From Alphaproteobacteria bacterium (GTDB lineage: Bacteria; Pseudomonadota; Alphaproteobacteria; RF32; CAG-239), in the NCBI GenBank assembly GCA_017484225.1, contig JAFUTN010000024.1, positions 28,022 to 92,021 of the forward strand: a DNA stretch of 64,000 bases. Reading direction: 5' to 3'. This document shows, one piece after another, positions 17,279 to 26,100 of the stretch; the stretch's first letter is position 1, and every line of letters starts with the position of its first letter. Below the pieces are notes generated by a model. The model had not been told where the DNA came from and ran no database searches. It saw only the letters and a list, made by a program, of their open reading frames with translations. A program made the translations under genes and the position numbers.

Positions 17279-18745
17279 ATGCTTAAACTACTTTCTCTTG
17301 TTTCTTTATCTGCCGTAATATCTTATACTTGCGAAGCGGCAAACCCGTTAGTTTTACCAAACAACAGCGACAAACTTTCGCTCAGTATTTATAATGACAA
17401 TTTGGCACTGGTTAAAGATTCCCGACCGGCTGATTTGGCTAATGGCATAAACGACGTCATATTTGACGGAGTTGCACGCAATATTCAACCGGAAACAGCC
17501 ATAATATACGGACAGGACATAAAAGTTTTGGAACAGAATTACAGCTACAACCTCATGAGCGAAGAAAACCTGACCGAACATGCTATCGGCCAAAGGGTAA
17601 ATACTGTTCGTCAAAATCCGGAAAACGGAAAAAATATTTTTGAAAATGCCGAGTTGCTCGGTGTTGTAAACGGCCGGCCGATTTTGCGTTTTGACTACGG
17701 TATTGATCCTTCGTTCAACGGACGAATTTTGTTTGACAGTATTCCTGCCGACTTGAGCAATAAACCGATTCTCAATGCCAAAATATTCACCCCGAAATCT
17801 GCTGACAAAATGCTTAATTTGGCTTATTTAACTTCCGGATTAAGCTGGAAAACAGATTATGTGGCTAACGTTATTAACGGCAATACCTTGGATTTAACCG
17901 GATGGGTAACCATTAATAATGAATCCGGCGTAGATTACAACAATGCCAAAATCCAACTGATTGCCGGCAATGTCAATATTGTTCGCGCCCCGATACGAAC
18001 CAGAGGTGTTTTAATGACGAAAGCAGCAATGTATGATGCCGGTGCCGCCCTGAATTTTGTAGATTCCATTGAACCGGAATCCATTAACAGTTACGAATTA
18101 TATACCTTGCCGAACACGGCAACAATTAAGGATAAACAAACAAAGCAAATCAGTCTTTTGGAAAAACAGGGAGTTAAATACTCAAAAGAATTTAATTTAC
18201 ATTCGCCTCTTTATCTTTCCGACAGTTATAAATTTGAAAAAAGACATCCGGATATTACATTTGTGATAAAAAATTCCGAAAGCGAAAATTTAGGAATTTC
18301 TTTGCCGGTAGGCACAATCCGCTTTTACGAAAAAGATAAGAACGGTAATTTGCAGTTTATCGGTTCAAACAACATAAACAACACGGCAAAAGAAGAAACT
18401 TTGCGTCTTAATCTCGGTGAAGCTTTCAATATTTCGGTTGACGGTAAAATAAACAAAGTAAGTTCAAAAGAAGTTTCCCGCAAACCAAACCAATTTAAAT
18501 GTATTATTGTCAAAACGCTGACAACTTATGACGCTGAAGTAACCTTTACAAACTCGGAAAAAGAAAAAAACACGGTTATCTTTAAGCAAAATGTTGCCGA
18601 TTCCATGCAGGTGGTAAAGGAAAACATAAAAAGTATATCCGAAAACGCCGTAACGAAAGTGTGGAATGTGGAAATTGCACCGGAAAGCAAATCTACCTTA
18701 ACATTCAGTATTGAAAACACTTCAGAGTCTTCAATTTGCAAATAA
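17279..18745 (+). CDS. Exported DUF4139 domain protein
   Basis: A 488-residue exported protein (signal peptide about 1-20). The start 'LSLSIYNDNLALVKDSR' and the central 'YLTSGLSWKTDYVANV ... LDLTGWVTINNESGVDYNNAKIQLIAG' are hallmarks of DUF4139, a beta-rich domain of unknown function found in periplasmic or secreted proteins. GGAGG lies 8 nt before the ATG. A strong intrinsic terminator follows directly, so it ends its transcription unit. Confidence 0.83.
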   Translation: MLKLLSLVSLSAVISYTCEAANPLVLPNNSDKLSLSIYNDNLALVKDSRPADLANGINDVIFDGVARNIQPETAIIYGQDIKVLEQNYSYNLMSEENLTEHAIGQRVNTVRQNPENGKNIFENAELLGVVNGRPILRFDYGIDPSFNGRILFDSIPADLSNKPILNAKIFTPKSADKMLNLAYLTSGLSWKTDYVANVINGNTLDLTGWVTINNESGVDYNNAKIQLIAGNVNIVRAPIRTRGVLMTKAAMYDAGAALNFVDSIEPESINSYELYTLPNTATIKDKQTKQISLLEKQGVKYSKEFNLHSPLYLSDSYKFEKRHPDITFVIKNSESENLGISLPVGTIRFYEKDKNGNLQFIGSNNINNTAKEETLRLNLGEAFNISVDGKINKVSSKEVSRKPNQFKCIIVKTLTTYDAEVTFTNSEKEKNTVIFKQNVADSMQVVKENIKSISENAVTKVWNVEIAPESKSTLTFSIENTSESSICK

Positions 18746-18758
18746 TTTAATCTTTCAC

Positions 18759-18793
18759 AAAAAGCCGTTCCGGAAAGAAACGGCTTTTTTTTA
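18759..18793 (+). terminator. Intrinsic terminator after DUF4139 gene
   Basis: AAGCCGTTT and AAACGGCTT arms around a short loop, followed by a run of eight T. Confidence 0.88.
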
Positions 18794-18794
18794 T

Positions 18795-18822
18795 TTGCAA
18801 TAATCTATAAATTTGTTATCAT
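18795..18822 (+). promoter_or_regulatory. Putative promoter of leader RNA C
   Basis: TTGCAA at 18795-18800 and TATCAT at 18817-18822 with a 16-bp spacer, placed just upstream of the structured RNA. The equivalent position is occupied by sigma70-like promoters in the other three leaders. Confidence 0.5.
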
Positions 18823-18830
18823 ACTCTTAC

Positions 18831-19063
18831 GGCAATTTTTGCCGAGAACCTGAAAAAGAGAGGTTCGGAGCTGTAGCAGGCTCATTATCCAGAGATACCA
18901 AACAGGTATCCGCTCAGGGTGCTTTTTTGGTTTTAAAATCCCCGCTTCGGTCGGGGAGATTATGGCGTATGTTCAAGCTTATTTTTAAGCTAAAGGTCAT
19001 AATAGTCATTACTCTGGATATGATTTGCTAACTCCCCGCCGCCTTTTTCATGGCGGTTTTTTA
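18831..19063 (+). ncRNA. Structured leader RNA C (tail-gene leader family)
   Basis: A run of hairpins: GGCAA/TTGCC, GAACCT/AGGTTC, GAGC/GCTC with 8-nt loop TGTAGCAG at 18872-18879, GATACC/GGTATC, a CCCC..GGGG hairpin, and a stem ATCCAGAG (18887-18894) with CTCTGGAT (19012-19019). Loop bases TAGCA can pair with TGCTA at 19026-19030, and GGGGAG (18953-18958) with CTCCCC (19032-19037), giving pseudoknots. An intrinsic terminator follows at once (CCGCC 19039-19043 with GGCGG 19052-19056, then six T). The start codon is 24 nt downstream. The same helices are kept with compensatory changes in leader D at 34300. Confidence 0.82.
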
Positions 19064-19086
19064 TTTGTAATTTTTTAAGGGGGAAA

Positions 19087-19863
19087 ATGATGATGAAAAA
19101 AATTATTTTATTGCCAAGTCTTGTTGTTATTTTCATTTTAAAATTTATTAATACATCAATGGCGGAGTGCCGATTTCCTCCGTGCAAAAAATTGGAATCG
19201 GTCGGCACCTGCGGTGAAGGTTGCACCTACACGTATGACCAATCTACACAAACTGTTTATATTTCTACCGCCGGCAACGATTCAAAAATGGCGTATGGTG
19301 CTTTTCATCCTCAATACTATGAAAACAACTATTTGCCGTATCTCAACTATATTATTGACGGACCGATAAGTATCGGAGGAAATGCCTTCACGGCAAATGT
19401 TGAAACTATATCAGGAGCAAACGGAACCTTGATTTTAACCGGTATAAACCACCACGGTTTTGGTGATAATGCTACTCTGTCCGGCAATATTGTGATTCCG
19501 GCAAATGCAAGATTTGGTTCCATTGCTTTTCATGGTGTAACGCTGGCAGACGGTGCCAAAATATATTGTGCAGTGGAAAACTGTGCGCAAAAAATGATTG
19601 ATTCATGTAATGCTTATGGTGATGCTGATGGATACAGAACTCGCTACCTCAATGTGGTGCAAACCATTATTTCCGATGAAGACAAATTTGAACAAGCACC
19701 GGAGGGATGTGACTTTTGGTCAAGCGAAGGCTGTTCAAAATGCACAAATTCCAATTATTCATTGGAATACGGCTATTGTTACCGCAAACGCTACACCATA
19801 CAGGAAGCGGATGCGGCAACATCTGATGACAATGAAAATATGATTGAGTGGATTTTTGAGTGA
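19087..19863 (+). CDS. Exported Cys-rich protein with conserved C-terminal tail (copy C)
   Basis: A 258-residue protein with three consecutive ATG codons at its start and GGGGG upstream. Signal peptide about 1-29 (ends SMA). The N-terminal 'VGTCGEGCTYTY' and 'ISIGGNAF' elements are shared with the BspA-like proteins at 20581 and 34556, so it is a divergent member of that group. A C-terminal Cys cluster (CSKC ... YGYC) leads into the family tail: RYTIQEADAATS, then DDNENMIEWIFE. The tail is discussed under findings. Likely surface or secreted protein; function unknown. Confidence 0.8.
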   Translation: MMMKKIILLPSLVVIFILKFINTSMAECRFPPCKKLESVGTCGEGCTYTYDQSTQTVYISTAGNDSKMAYGAFHPQYYENNYLPYLNYIIDGPISIGGNAFTANVETISGANGTLILTGINHHGFGDNATLSGNIVIPANARFGSIAFHGVTLADGAKIYCAVENCAQKMIDSCNAYGDADGYRTRYLNVVQTIISDEDKFEQAPEGCDFWSSEGCSKCTNSNYSLEYGYCYRKRYTIQEADAATSDDNENMIEWIFE

Positions 19864-19871
19864 AAAAATAT

Positions 19872-19901
19872 TTGACAAAAAACACTCTTTTCATGTATAC
19901 T
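19872..19901 (+). promoter_or_regulatory. Sigma70-like promoter
   Basis: TTGACA at 19872-19877 and TATACT at 19896-19901 with an 18-bp spacer, upstream of the gene at 19939 and just after the tail gene stop. Confidence 0.7.
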
Positions 19902-19938
19902 GGGCTTTAATGTTGAATATAATTAAAACAATTAGTAT

Positions 19939-20523
19939 ATGGATAAGAGTGTATTTTGGCTGCCGCTTCCTCACGAAATGGTTGCTGACAGAAAACCGAA
20001 AGCAGAGTTGCTTTCATTATTGGAAAACGGAGCTTTTTTGCTCCCAGAAGATGAACCTTTGCTGTTTCGCAAAGCTTATGAAACTCAGCTTTATGCTTTT
20101 TTGCAGCATCATTCGTTGGCAGAGAAGAATCACGGCAAACTTTTTGCCAAAGGAAACGAAGAAAAATTGGCGTTCTTTATTGAACGCTGGACTCTCGCAA
20201 CCAGATATGAGGCAAAACTCACTAAACCGGAATACCGCAACTTGTGGCTGAAAAAATACATAAACCTCCACAGATTTGCTAATGCCGACAACGAGTTTTT
20301 GCTTTTTGGCGACGGAATGGAAAAATATCGCCGTTTGTATATCAGCAAATATTGCTTTTACAACCGCGATGCCGAAAAAATGCTGTTTGAACCGGAATAT
20401 ACCAAAGAGCTTAAGCTCTACATCAGGCAGCATACCCTGTTCAATGACAACGAAACGTTGTTCTATCAAACTGCCGAGCCGGAACTGGTTGATGCTTACA
20501 AAAAAGTCCACAACAAAGAGTAA
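19939..20523 (+). CDS. Hypothetical protein
   Basis: A 194-residue soluble protein, mostly alpha-helical by composition, rich in Leu, Glu, Lys, Tyr and Phe. Short motifs recur ('LFRKAYETQLYAFLQ', 'LFEPEYTKELKLYIRQ', 'LFYQTAEPELVDAYKK'), suggesting degenerate helical repeats of about 30-40 residues. No signal peptide. It has its own promoter and a strong terminator, so it is monocistronic. I do not recognise the family. It sits between two tail-bearing genes that point toward it. Confidence 0.65.
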   Translation: MDKSVFWLPLPHEMVADRKPKAELLSLLENGAFLLPEDEPLLFRKAYETQLYAFLQHHSLAEKNHGKLFAKGNEEKLAFFIERWTLATRYEAKLTKPEYRNLWLKKYINLHRFANADNEFLLFGDGMEKYRRLYISKYCFYNRDAEKMLFEPEYTKELKLYIRQHTLFNDNETLFYQTAEPELVDAYKKVHNKE

Positions 20524-20528
20524 TTTGC

Positions 20529-20559
20529 GCACCTGCATTTCAAATGCAGGTGCTTTTTT
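20529..20559 (+). terminator. Intrinsic terminator
   Basis: Perfect 12-bp stem GCACCTGCATTT with its complement, one-base loop as drawn, followed by six T. Confidence 0.92.
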
Positions 20560-20580
20560 ATTGCAAATCTGTTCTGTTTA

Positions 20581-21366
20581 TTACTCAAAAATCCACTCAA
20601 TCATATTTTCATTATCGTTACTTGTCGCAGCATCAGCTTCCGGCAAGGTGTAGCGGGTTTTGATTTCTCTGCAAATACCGAAATTATCGGCATAAAAATT
20701 ATCATAGCAGTTTGAAACGCACCCTACTCCGCTTTGCAAATACAAATCTCCGCAACTGCCGCATGAACCTCCGTTACCGCATGATGAAATTGGAGTATTG
20801 TTGAATGCGGAGCCTGATACATTTGTAGAATCTTTTATTCCGGCATAAATTAATCCGGATGCCCCCAAAAAAGCCTGAAATCCTATCGTTTCCACTTTCG
20901 GCATATCTACTCCGGATAAATTTCTGTCTCCCTGAAAAGCATCATGACCTACTGTTCTGACATTAGGCATTTCTATACTTTGCAAGCCGTAAGTGTATGC
21001 AAATGAACTTACGCCGACAGTTTCAACATCTTTCATTCCGCTGACCGTCTGCATTACATAAGCATTTTGGAAAGCATCTTGACCGATTTTCACAATATTA
21101 TCACCTATAACCAAATTCTGAACTTGTCTTATACTGCTTTCCCACGGACGGTTTCCATCCGGACAACTATCATAACAATAATAATCATCCATAACTACAT
21201 TTTTTGCACCTTCTTTGGCATAAACCGTCATTATTCCGTTTTCATCAATTTTCCATAAACAAGTTTCGTCAGCATTACAAGTTCCTGATGATGGTTCAAT
21301 GCCGGTTGCCGCATTAATTTGTAAACAAAAAATCATAAAGCATAGTGTAAATTTTTTGCATTTCAT
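20581..21366 (-). CDS. Exported BspA-like leucine-rich repeat protein with conserved tail (copy B)
   Basis: A 261-residue protein. Start placed at the ATG with AGGGTGAT upstream; an in-frame ATG 51 nt earlier falls inside the terminator region. Signal peptide about 1-20. The N-terminal domain has 'CLWKIDENGIMTVYA' and 'PWESSIRQVQNLVIG', then BspA/LRR_5-type repeats (about 88-185) of the form 'VETVGVSSFAYTYGLQSIEMPN'. A Cys cluster (CGNGGSCGSCG ... GICREIK) precedes the tail RYTLPEADAATS with NENMIEWIFE. BspA-like repeats commonly mediate surface adhesion (established); its role here is inferred. Confidence 0.83.
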   Translation of the reverse strand: MKCKKFTLCFMIFCLQINAATGIEPSSGTCNADETCLWKIDENGIMTVYAKEGAKNVVMDDYYCYDSCPDGNRPWESSIRQVQNLVIGDNIVKIGQDAFQNAYVMQTVSGMKDVETVGVSSFAYTYGLQSIEMPNVRTVGHDAFQGDRNLSGVDMPKVETIGFQAFLGASGLIYAGIKDSTNVSGSAFNNTPISSCGNGGSCGSCGDLYLQSGVGCVSNCYDNFYADNFGICREIKTRYTLPEADAATSNDNENMIEWIFE

Positions 21367-21399
21367 CTTTATCACCCTTTCATAAACTCCAAAAATCAA

Positions 21400-21606
21400 T
21401 AAAAAAAACCCGCTCAAAAAGACGGGCGGATGTTGACAAACCGTTTAGTAAAAACATAAAAAACACGGCTCGGCGATTTCGTGCTACAGCCTTATGACAC
21501 CGACATCCGCACATTTACGAAAATCGGCAAATATCACCATATAAATAGTGATAACGTTTTTACTAAAAAGGGTTGTCACGCCCTGAAACGCGTTTTTTCG
21601 CGTTCC
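21400..21606 (-). ncRNA. Structured leader RNA B (tail-gene leader family)
   Basis: Read on the minus strand: a 5' hairpin AACGCG/CGCGTT, then AGGG/CCCT with 8-nt loop CGTGACAA (plus 21573-21580), then a 12-bp stem TTTAGTAAAAAC/GTTTTTACTAAA (plus 21444-21455 with 21556-21567). Loop bases TGACAA pair with TTGTCA (plus 21434-21439). GCGGATGT (plus 21503-21510) can pair with ACATCCGC (plus 21426-21433). A terminator with eight T follows (plus 21400-21427). The start codon of the tail gene is 33 nt downstream. Matches leader A at 55665 with compensatory changes. Confidence 0.82.
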
Positions 21607-21611
21607 TGTTA

Positions 21612-21640
21612 ATTCTAACAAAAAAGATTAATATTGTAAA
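21612..21640 (-). promoter_or_regulatory. Promoter of leader RNA B
   Basis: On the minus strand TTTACA (plus 21635-21640), 17-bp spacer, TAGAAT (plus 21612-21617), ending a few bases before the first hairpin of the RNA. Confidence 0.72.
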
Positions 21641-21689
21641 GCTTATAAAAAAAATCCGCCGATTTTTATTCCGGCGGAAAATATTTTCT

Positions 21690-24158
21690 TTATTTTTTTG
21701 CGCTGATAATTTTTATGGCATCTTCCAGCGTTAACTCACTGGGAGCATAACCTTTGGGAATGGCAAAATTTTCCTTTCCGCATTTCAAATACATTCCGTA
21801 GCGCCCTTTATTCACCGAAATATCTTCATTATTTTTCGGATTTTTTCCCAAAACTTTAGGTTCCGGTTTGGCAACAGCACCTTTAAGCAATTCTTCGGCT
21901 CTTTCTGCAGTAATGTTGAAAATATTGTCTTCTCCCGACAAAGATTTTGATTTTGTTCCCTGTTTAACATACTGCCCGAATTTACCGATATTAACCTCTA
22001 TACCGTTTCCTAAATCACGCGGCAACGAAAGTAAAATTTCGGCCTGTTCAAAACTTAATTCTTCCGGTTTAACAAATTTCGGCAAAGATGTTCTTTTCGG
22101 TTTTTCGGTCGTTGCCGTAGCATCTTCTCCGAGTTGGACGTAAAAACCGTAAGGTCCTTTTTTCAGATAAACGTTTTGTTCTCCGATTTTGCCCATTACT
22201 TTATTTTCGCTGTTGGATACAGAGCTTACCGCAGCGGCATTTTCTGCCTGTTGTTCCTCTTCTTTGGTATCTGTAAGCGGCTTGGTATATTTACATTCCG
22301 GATAATTTGAGCAACCTAAAAAAGCTCCGAATTTACCGAATTTAATGCTCAATCTCCCTTTACCGCACTCCGGACAGCTGCGCGGATCAGAACCGTCTTC
22401 ACGCGGAGGAAACAAGTGTGCCGAAAGGGCTTCATCTATCTTGTCAATGACTTCGCTCAGCTGCAAAGGCTTAACACTGTCAACCGTCTTAATAAATTTT
22501 GCCCAAAATCCGGCCAGCAACTTTTTCCATTCCATTGCACCGGAAGAAACATCATCCAAAAATTCTTCCAGCTGTGCCGTAAAATCATACTCAACATACT
22601 TTTTGAAAAAGTTTTCCAAAAATACCGTGACAATACGCCCTCTGTCCTCCGGAATAAAGCGCAATTTTTCAACTTTTACATATTTGCGTTCCTGCAAAAC
22701 GGCAATAATACTGGCATAGGTTGACGGACGTCCGATTCCGAGTTCTTCCAGTTTTTTAACCAAACTGGCTTCGGTAAATCTCGGCGGCGGTGTCGTAAAA
22801 TGCTGAGCCGGTTTTATTTCTTGCTTTTTAACGGATTCTCCTTTCTCAACATTCGGAAGAATCGCATTTTCATCATCTTCATCAGAGTCGTCTTTACTCT
22901 CCTGATAGAGTTTTAAAAATCCGTCAAACTGAATAACCTGTCCGTTTGCCCGTAACAAAATTTTTCCGTCTGCCGACTTAACATCCACCGCAACCTTATC
23001 CAAAACAGCCGGATTCATCTGACAAGCCACTGTTCTTTTCCAAATCAACTCATAAAGTTTATGGCCGTCACTGTCCAATTTCATTTCCATTTTTTTCGGA
23101 GTATTCATCACATCAGACGGGCGAATGGCCTCGTGAGCTTCTTGGGCATTTTTTGTTTTGTTTTTATATTCCTTAGCCGTTTTCGGCAAATAACTTTCAC
23201 CAAAATACTTAACAATCGCCTCTCGGCAGGCATTAATAGCATCTTTGGAAAGATTTACCGCATCCGTTCTCATATATGTAATATAACCTGCTTCATAAAG
23301 TTTTTGCGCAATGTGCATGGTTTTTTTAGCCGAAAAACGTAACTTGCGGGCAGCTTCCTGTTGCAAAGTAGAAGTCGTAAACGGCGGAGCCGGATAACGG
23401 CTGGCTTTTTTGCGCTCAACATTATCAACGGCAAACTCTTGCGCTTCTATTTTAGCCTTGGCGTCCTCCGCTTTCTCTTTGGTATTGATGGTAAATTTAT
23501 CCAGTTTTTTGCCATCCAGATTTATTAAATGTGTAGGCAACAATGCCAATTTTGAAGTGGCAAAATCAACATCAACAGTCCAATATTCTTCAGGCTTAAA
23601 CTTATCTATTTCATTTTCTCTCTCGCAAATCAGGCGAAGCGCAACCGATTGCACCCTGCCGGCGGAACGCGAGCCCGGAAGTTTTCGCCACAAAACCGGA
23701 GACAATGTAAATCCCACAAGATAATCCAATGCGCGGCGAGCCATATAAGCACTGACCAAATCCTGATCAATTTCCCGCGGATTTTCAATACCCTCTTTTA
23801 CCGCACTTTTGGTAATTTCATGAAATACCACACGTTGAATTTTTTTTCCGGTTAATTTTTTCTTGGATTTAAGTTCTTCCAAAATATGCCATGCAATAGC
23901 CTCTCCCTCTCTATCGGGGTCGGATGCGAGAATCAGGGTATCGCAATCTTTGAGTGCGGCAATAATATCATTAAGGTGTTTGCGACCGGCAGCACTAAAC
24001 TCCCATGTCATGGCAAAATCATTATCCGGATCAACCGAACCGTCTTTACTCGGCAAATCACGAATATGCCCGTAACTGGCAAGTACTTTATAATCCGAAC
24101 CGAGATATTTGTTAATTGTTTTGGCTTTTGCCGGAGATTCTACAACAACTAATTTCAT
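21690..24158 (-). CDS. topA: DNA topoisomerase I
   Basis: Type IA topoisomerase that relaxes negative supercoils, 822 residues. The Toprim domain opens the protein ('LVVVESPAKAKTINKYLG', 'ASDPDREGEAIAWH'); the catalytic Tyr lies in 'YITYMRTDAV' near residue 296. The C-terminal part has one Cys4 zinc finger (CPECGKG ... GCSNYPEC) and three 'G-x-[FY]-G-x-[FY]-V/L' repeats typical of alphaproteobacterial TopA. The start is the ATG with TAGGGTG upstream rather than the GTG three codons earlier. It follows dprA and plsY, a common alphaproteobacterial order. Confidence 0.97.
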   Translation of the reverse strand: MKLVVVESPAKAKTINKYLGSDYKVLASYGHIRDLPSKDGSVDPDNDFAMTWEFSAAGRKHLNDIIAALKDCDTLILASDPDREGEAIAWHILEELKSKKKLTGKKIQRVVFHEITKSAVKEGIENPREIDQDLVSAYMARRALDYLVGFTLSPVLWRKLPGSRSAGRVQSVALRLICERENEIDKFKPEEYWTVDVDFATSKLALLPTHLINLDGKKLDKFTINTKEKAEDAKAKIEAQEFAVDNVERKKASRYPAPPFTTSTLQQEAARKLRFSAKKTMHIAQKLYEAGYITYMRTDAVNLSKDAINACREAIVKYFGESYLPKTAKEYKNKTKNAQEAHEAIRPSDVMNTPKKMEMKLDSDGHKLYELIWKRTVACQMNPAVLDKVAVDVKSADGKILLRANGQVIQFDGFLKLYQESKDDSDEDDENAILPNVEKGESVKKQEIKPAQHFTTPPPRFTEASLVKKLEELGIGRPSTYASIIAVLQERKYVKVEKLRFIPEDRGRIVTVFLENFFKKYVEYDFTAQLEEFLDDVSSGAMEWKKLLAGFWAKFIKTVDSVKPLQLSEVIDKIDEALSAHLFPPREDGSDPRSCPECGKGRLSIKFGKFGAFLGCSNYPECKYTKPLTDTKEEEQQAENAAAVSSVSNSENKVMGKIGEQNVYLKKGPYGFYVQLGEDATATTEKPKRTSLPKFVKPEELSFEQAEILLSLPRDLGNGIEVNIGKFGQYVKQGTKSKSLSGEDNIFNITAERAEELLKGAVAKPEPKVLGKNPKNNEDISVNKGRYGMYLKCGKENFAIPKGYAPSELTLEDAIKIISAKK

Positions 24159-24168
24159 TTTTTTCACC

Positions 24169-25299
24169 CTATTTAACTCTCACAACTTTATTGCCGGCCG
24201 TGCGAACTATCACACCTTCAAACTCAAGTTCCAAAAGTTTTTCAAAAAACTTACTTTGTTCCATATCAACAGAACGCAAAAGTTCATCTATTTCTACTCC
24301 GTCAAAGCCTATATGCTGCAATAAATCCGTATCTTTTGCCGGTTCACAGGCTTCATTCGGAACAAAAACATCCTCATATTGTTCTGAAATATTTACATTA
24401 TTTTCCGCTTTGTCAAGAGGCAATAACATAACATCTTTATTTTTTGCCCTCTCTTTAAGCGGTTTCTTGATTTCATCCAAAATATCGGCAGCACTTTGAG
24501 TTAAAATTGCGCCTTCTTTAATCAATTTATTCGGACCTGCCGAACGAGCATCAGCCGGAGAACCGGGAACGGCAAAAACATCCTTTCCTTGTTCCAAAGC
24601 ACTTTGCGCGGTTATCAACGAACCGGAATGCTCTGTCGCTTCAACCACCAATGTTCCGTAACTGAGTGCTGAAATAATCCGATTGCGCCGCGGAAAATTC
24701 CCGATTTGCGCCGGCGTTTTAAGCATAAATTCGGAAATAACAACTCCTTGTTTTGCTATATCGGCATACAATTCTCTGTTTTCTTCCGGATAAATTACAT
24801 CAACACCCGTCCCCAAAACTGCTATCGTCGGTCCGCTCTTATTTTTAGCATACATAGCGCCTTTGTGAGCAGCCGTATCTATTCCGCGCGCCATACCGGA
24901 AACAACTAATACATTATTTTCCGTTAAATCGTAAGCTATTTTAGAAGCCAATTTCCGCCCGCCGATAGAGGCATTTCTGGCCCCGACAACGGCAACGCAC
25001 AAATCATAGTTAAGCAAGTCAATATCGCCCAAAGCGTATAAAATCGGCGGATAATCATAAATTTCAAGTAATTTTTGCGGATACTTGTTATCTTGATAAG
25101 AAATTATCTTTATCCCTTTTTTTTGAGCATCTTCAATTTCTTCACGAGCTTCATTAAGCGACATAATCGTCTTTTTTATGCTGACAGCCGACAATGCGGC
25201 AGAAACACTGCCGAATTTTTTAACATACTTTGTAAAAGAAACGGCACCAATACCGTCTGAGCCGATTAAACGAACAATGTCTATCAAATCATCAGTCAT
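24169..25299 (-). CDS. dprA: DNA-processing protein DprA/Smf
   Basis: Loads RecA on incoming single-stranded DNA during transformation, 376 residues. An N-terminal SAM-like region precedes the Rossmann-like DprA core (about 65-285) with 'VVGARNAS', 'VSGMARGIDTAAHKGA' and 'PRRNRIISALSYGTLVVEA'. The C-terminal 70 residues form the winged-helix-like DML1 domain (HIGFDGVEIDELL). Its stop is 11 nt before topA and its start touches the end of plsY by one base, so the three genes are likely one operon. Together with a type IV pilus this hints at DNA uptake, but no other competence gene is seen. Confidence 0.95.
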   Translation of the reverse strand: MTDDLIDIVRLIGSDGIGAVSFTKYVKKFGSVSAALSAVSIKKTIMSLNEAREEIEDAQKKGIKIISYQDNKYPQKLLEIYDYPPILYALGDIDLLNYDLCVAVVGARNASIGGRKLASKIAYDLTENNVLVVSGMARGIDTAAHKGAMYAKNKSGPTIAVLGTGVDVIYPEENRELYADIAKQGVVISEFMLKTPAQIGNFPRRNRIISALSYGTLVVEATEHSGSLITAQSALEQGKDVFAVPGSPADARSAGPNKLIKEGAILTQSAADILDEIKKPLKERAKNKDVMLLPLDKAENNVNISEQYEDVFVPNEACEPAKDTDLLQHIGFDGVEIDELLRSVDMEQSKFFEKLLELEFEGVIVRTAGNKVVRVK

Positions 25300-25937
25300 C
25301 AGGCTTTTTTCTTCAAATTTATCTTACTTTCCTCGCCTTTAAGCAATCTGGCAATATTGGCATGATGACGAATAATCACCAATAACGCAATCGCCGTATA
25401 AAAGAAGGCATACACCGGCGGACACAAAAAATAAGCAAAAACCGGAACCGCTGCCGCAGCCGTCAATGCGGAAAGTGACGAATAGCGGAAAGTAAATGCC
25501 ATAACAAGCCAAACAGCTAATGCTATCAATGCTAATTGCCATTGCGTAAACAAAATCATACCGAATGCCGAAGAAACACCTTTACCACCCTTAAACTTAA
25601 GCCATATCGGGAAATTATGCCCCAAAACACCGCAAGTTCCGGCAAGTAAAGCTCCAAACTGATTTAAGGAAACATCAAATCCGCAAACACTGATATTTTC
25701 ATTCGGTAAAAACTTTGAGGCAATATATGCAGCCAATCCGGCTTTAAAGGCATCCAGCAAAACCGTGAGCAAAGCCAAAAATTTGTTACCGGTGCGCAAA
25801 ACATTCGTGGCACCGATATTTCCCGAACCGATTTTGCGTATATCCCCATAACCCCATATATAACACAAAACCAAACCGAACGGAACGGAACCGGCAAGAT
25901 AACCGCCTGTTGCACACCATAGCAAAGATAAATTCAT
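25299..25937 (-). CDS. plsY: Acyl-phosphate:glycerol-3-phosphate acyltransferase
   Basis: First acylation step of phospholipid synthesis in the inner membrane, using acyl-phosphate. The 212-residue protein has five to six membrane segments and the three PlsY motifs: 'GSGNIGATNVLR', 'LGHNFPIWLKFKGGKG' and a C-terminal 'RHHANIARLLKG'. The start was set at the ATG with GGAGG at 5 nt; an in-frame ATG 75 nt upstream lies in AT-rich DNA without a site. Operon with dprA and topA. Confidence 0.95.
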   Translation of the reverse strand: MNLSLLWCATGGYLAGSVPFGLVLCYIWGYGDIRKIGSGNIGATNVLRTGNKFLALLTVLLDAFKAGLAAYIASKFLPNENISVCGFDVSLNQFGALLAGTCGVLGHNFPIWLKFKGGKGVSSAFGMILFTQWQLALIALAVWLVMAFTFRYSSLSALTAAAAVPVFAYFLCPPVYAFFYTAIALLVIIRHHANIARLLKGEESKINLKKKA

Positions 25938-26100
25938 AACAACCTCCGACATATAATTTTGTTTATTAATAAATGAAATTGAAAAAATATGCAAGTATTT
26001 TAAAAAAATCAAAAAAAATGCTGAAAACCTTTATTTTAATGATGACAAAGAAGATAAAATAAGTAATATAAACTATATTTTGCAAAATATGGGTAAAAAA

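Noticed and set aside
18831..19063. Leader RNA as tmRNA, RNase P or tRNA-like RNA
   Set aside because: Some pieces (TTCGAACTCCCC in copy D) look like a T-loop, but there is no acceptor stem, no tag reading frame and no RNase P core; copies A-C do not keep the T-loop-like bases.
21400..21606. Inverted-repeat ends of an insertion sequence
   Set aside because: The long complementary arms are better explained as an RNA stem: they covary between copies, lie between promoter and terminator, and no transposase or target duplication is present.
19087..21640. Diversity-generating retroelement
   Set aside because: Conserved 3' ends plus variable bodies suggested one, but there is no reverse transcriptase, no template repeat, and the body differences are not adenine-directed.
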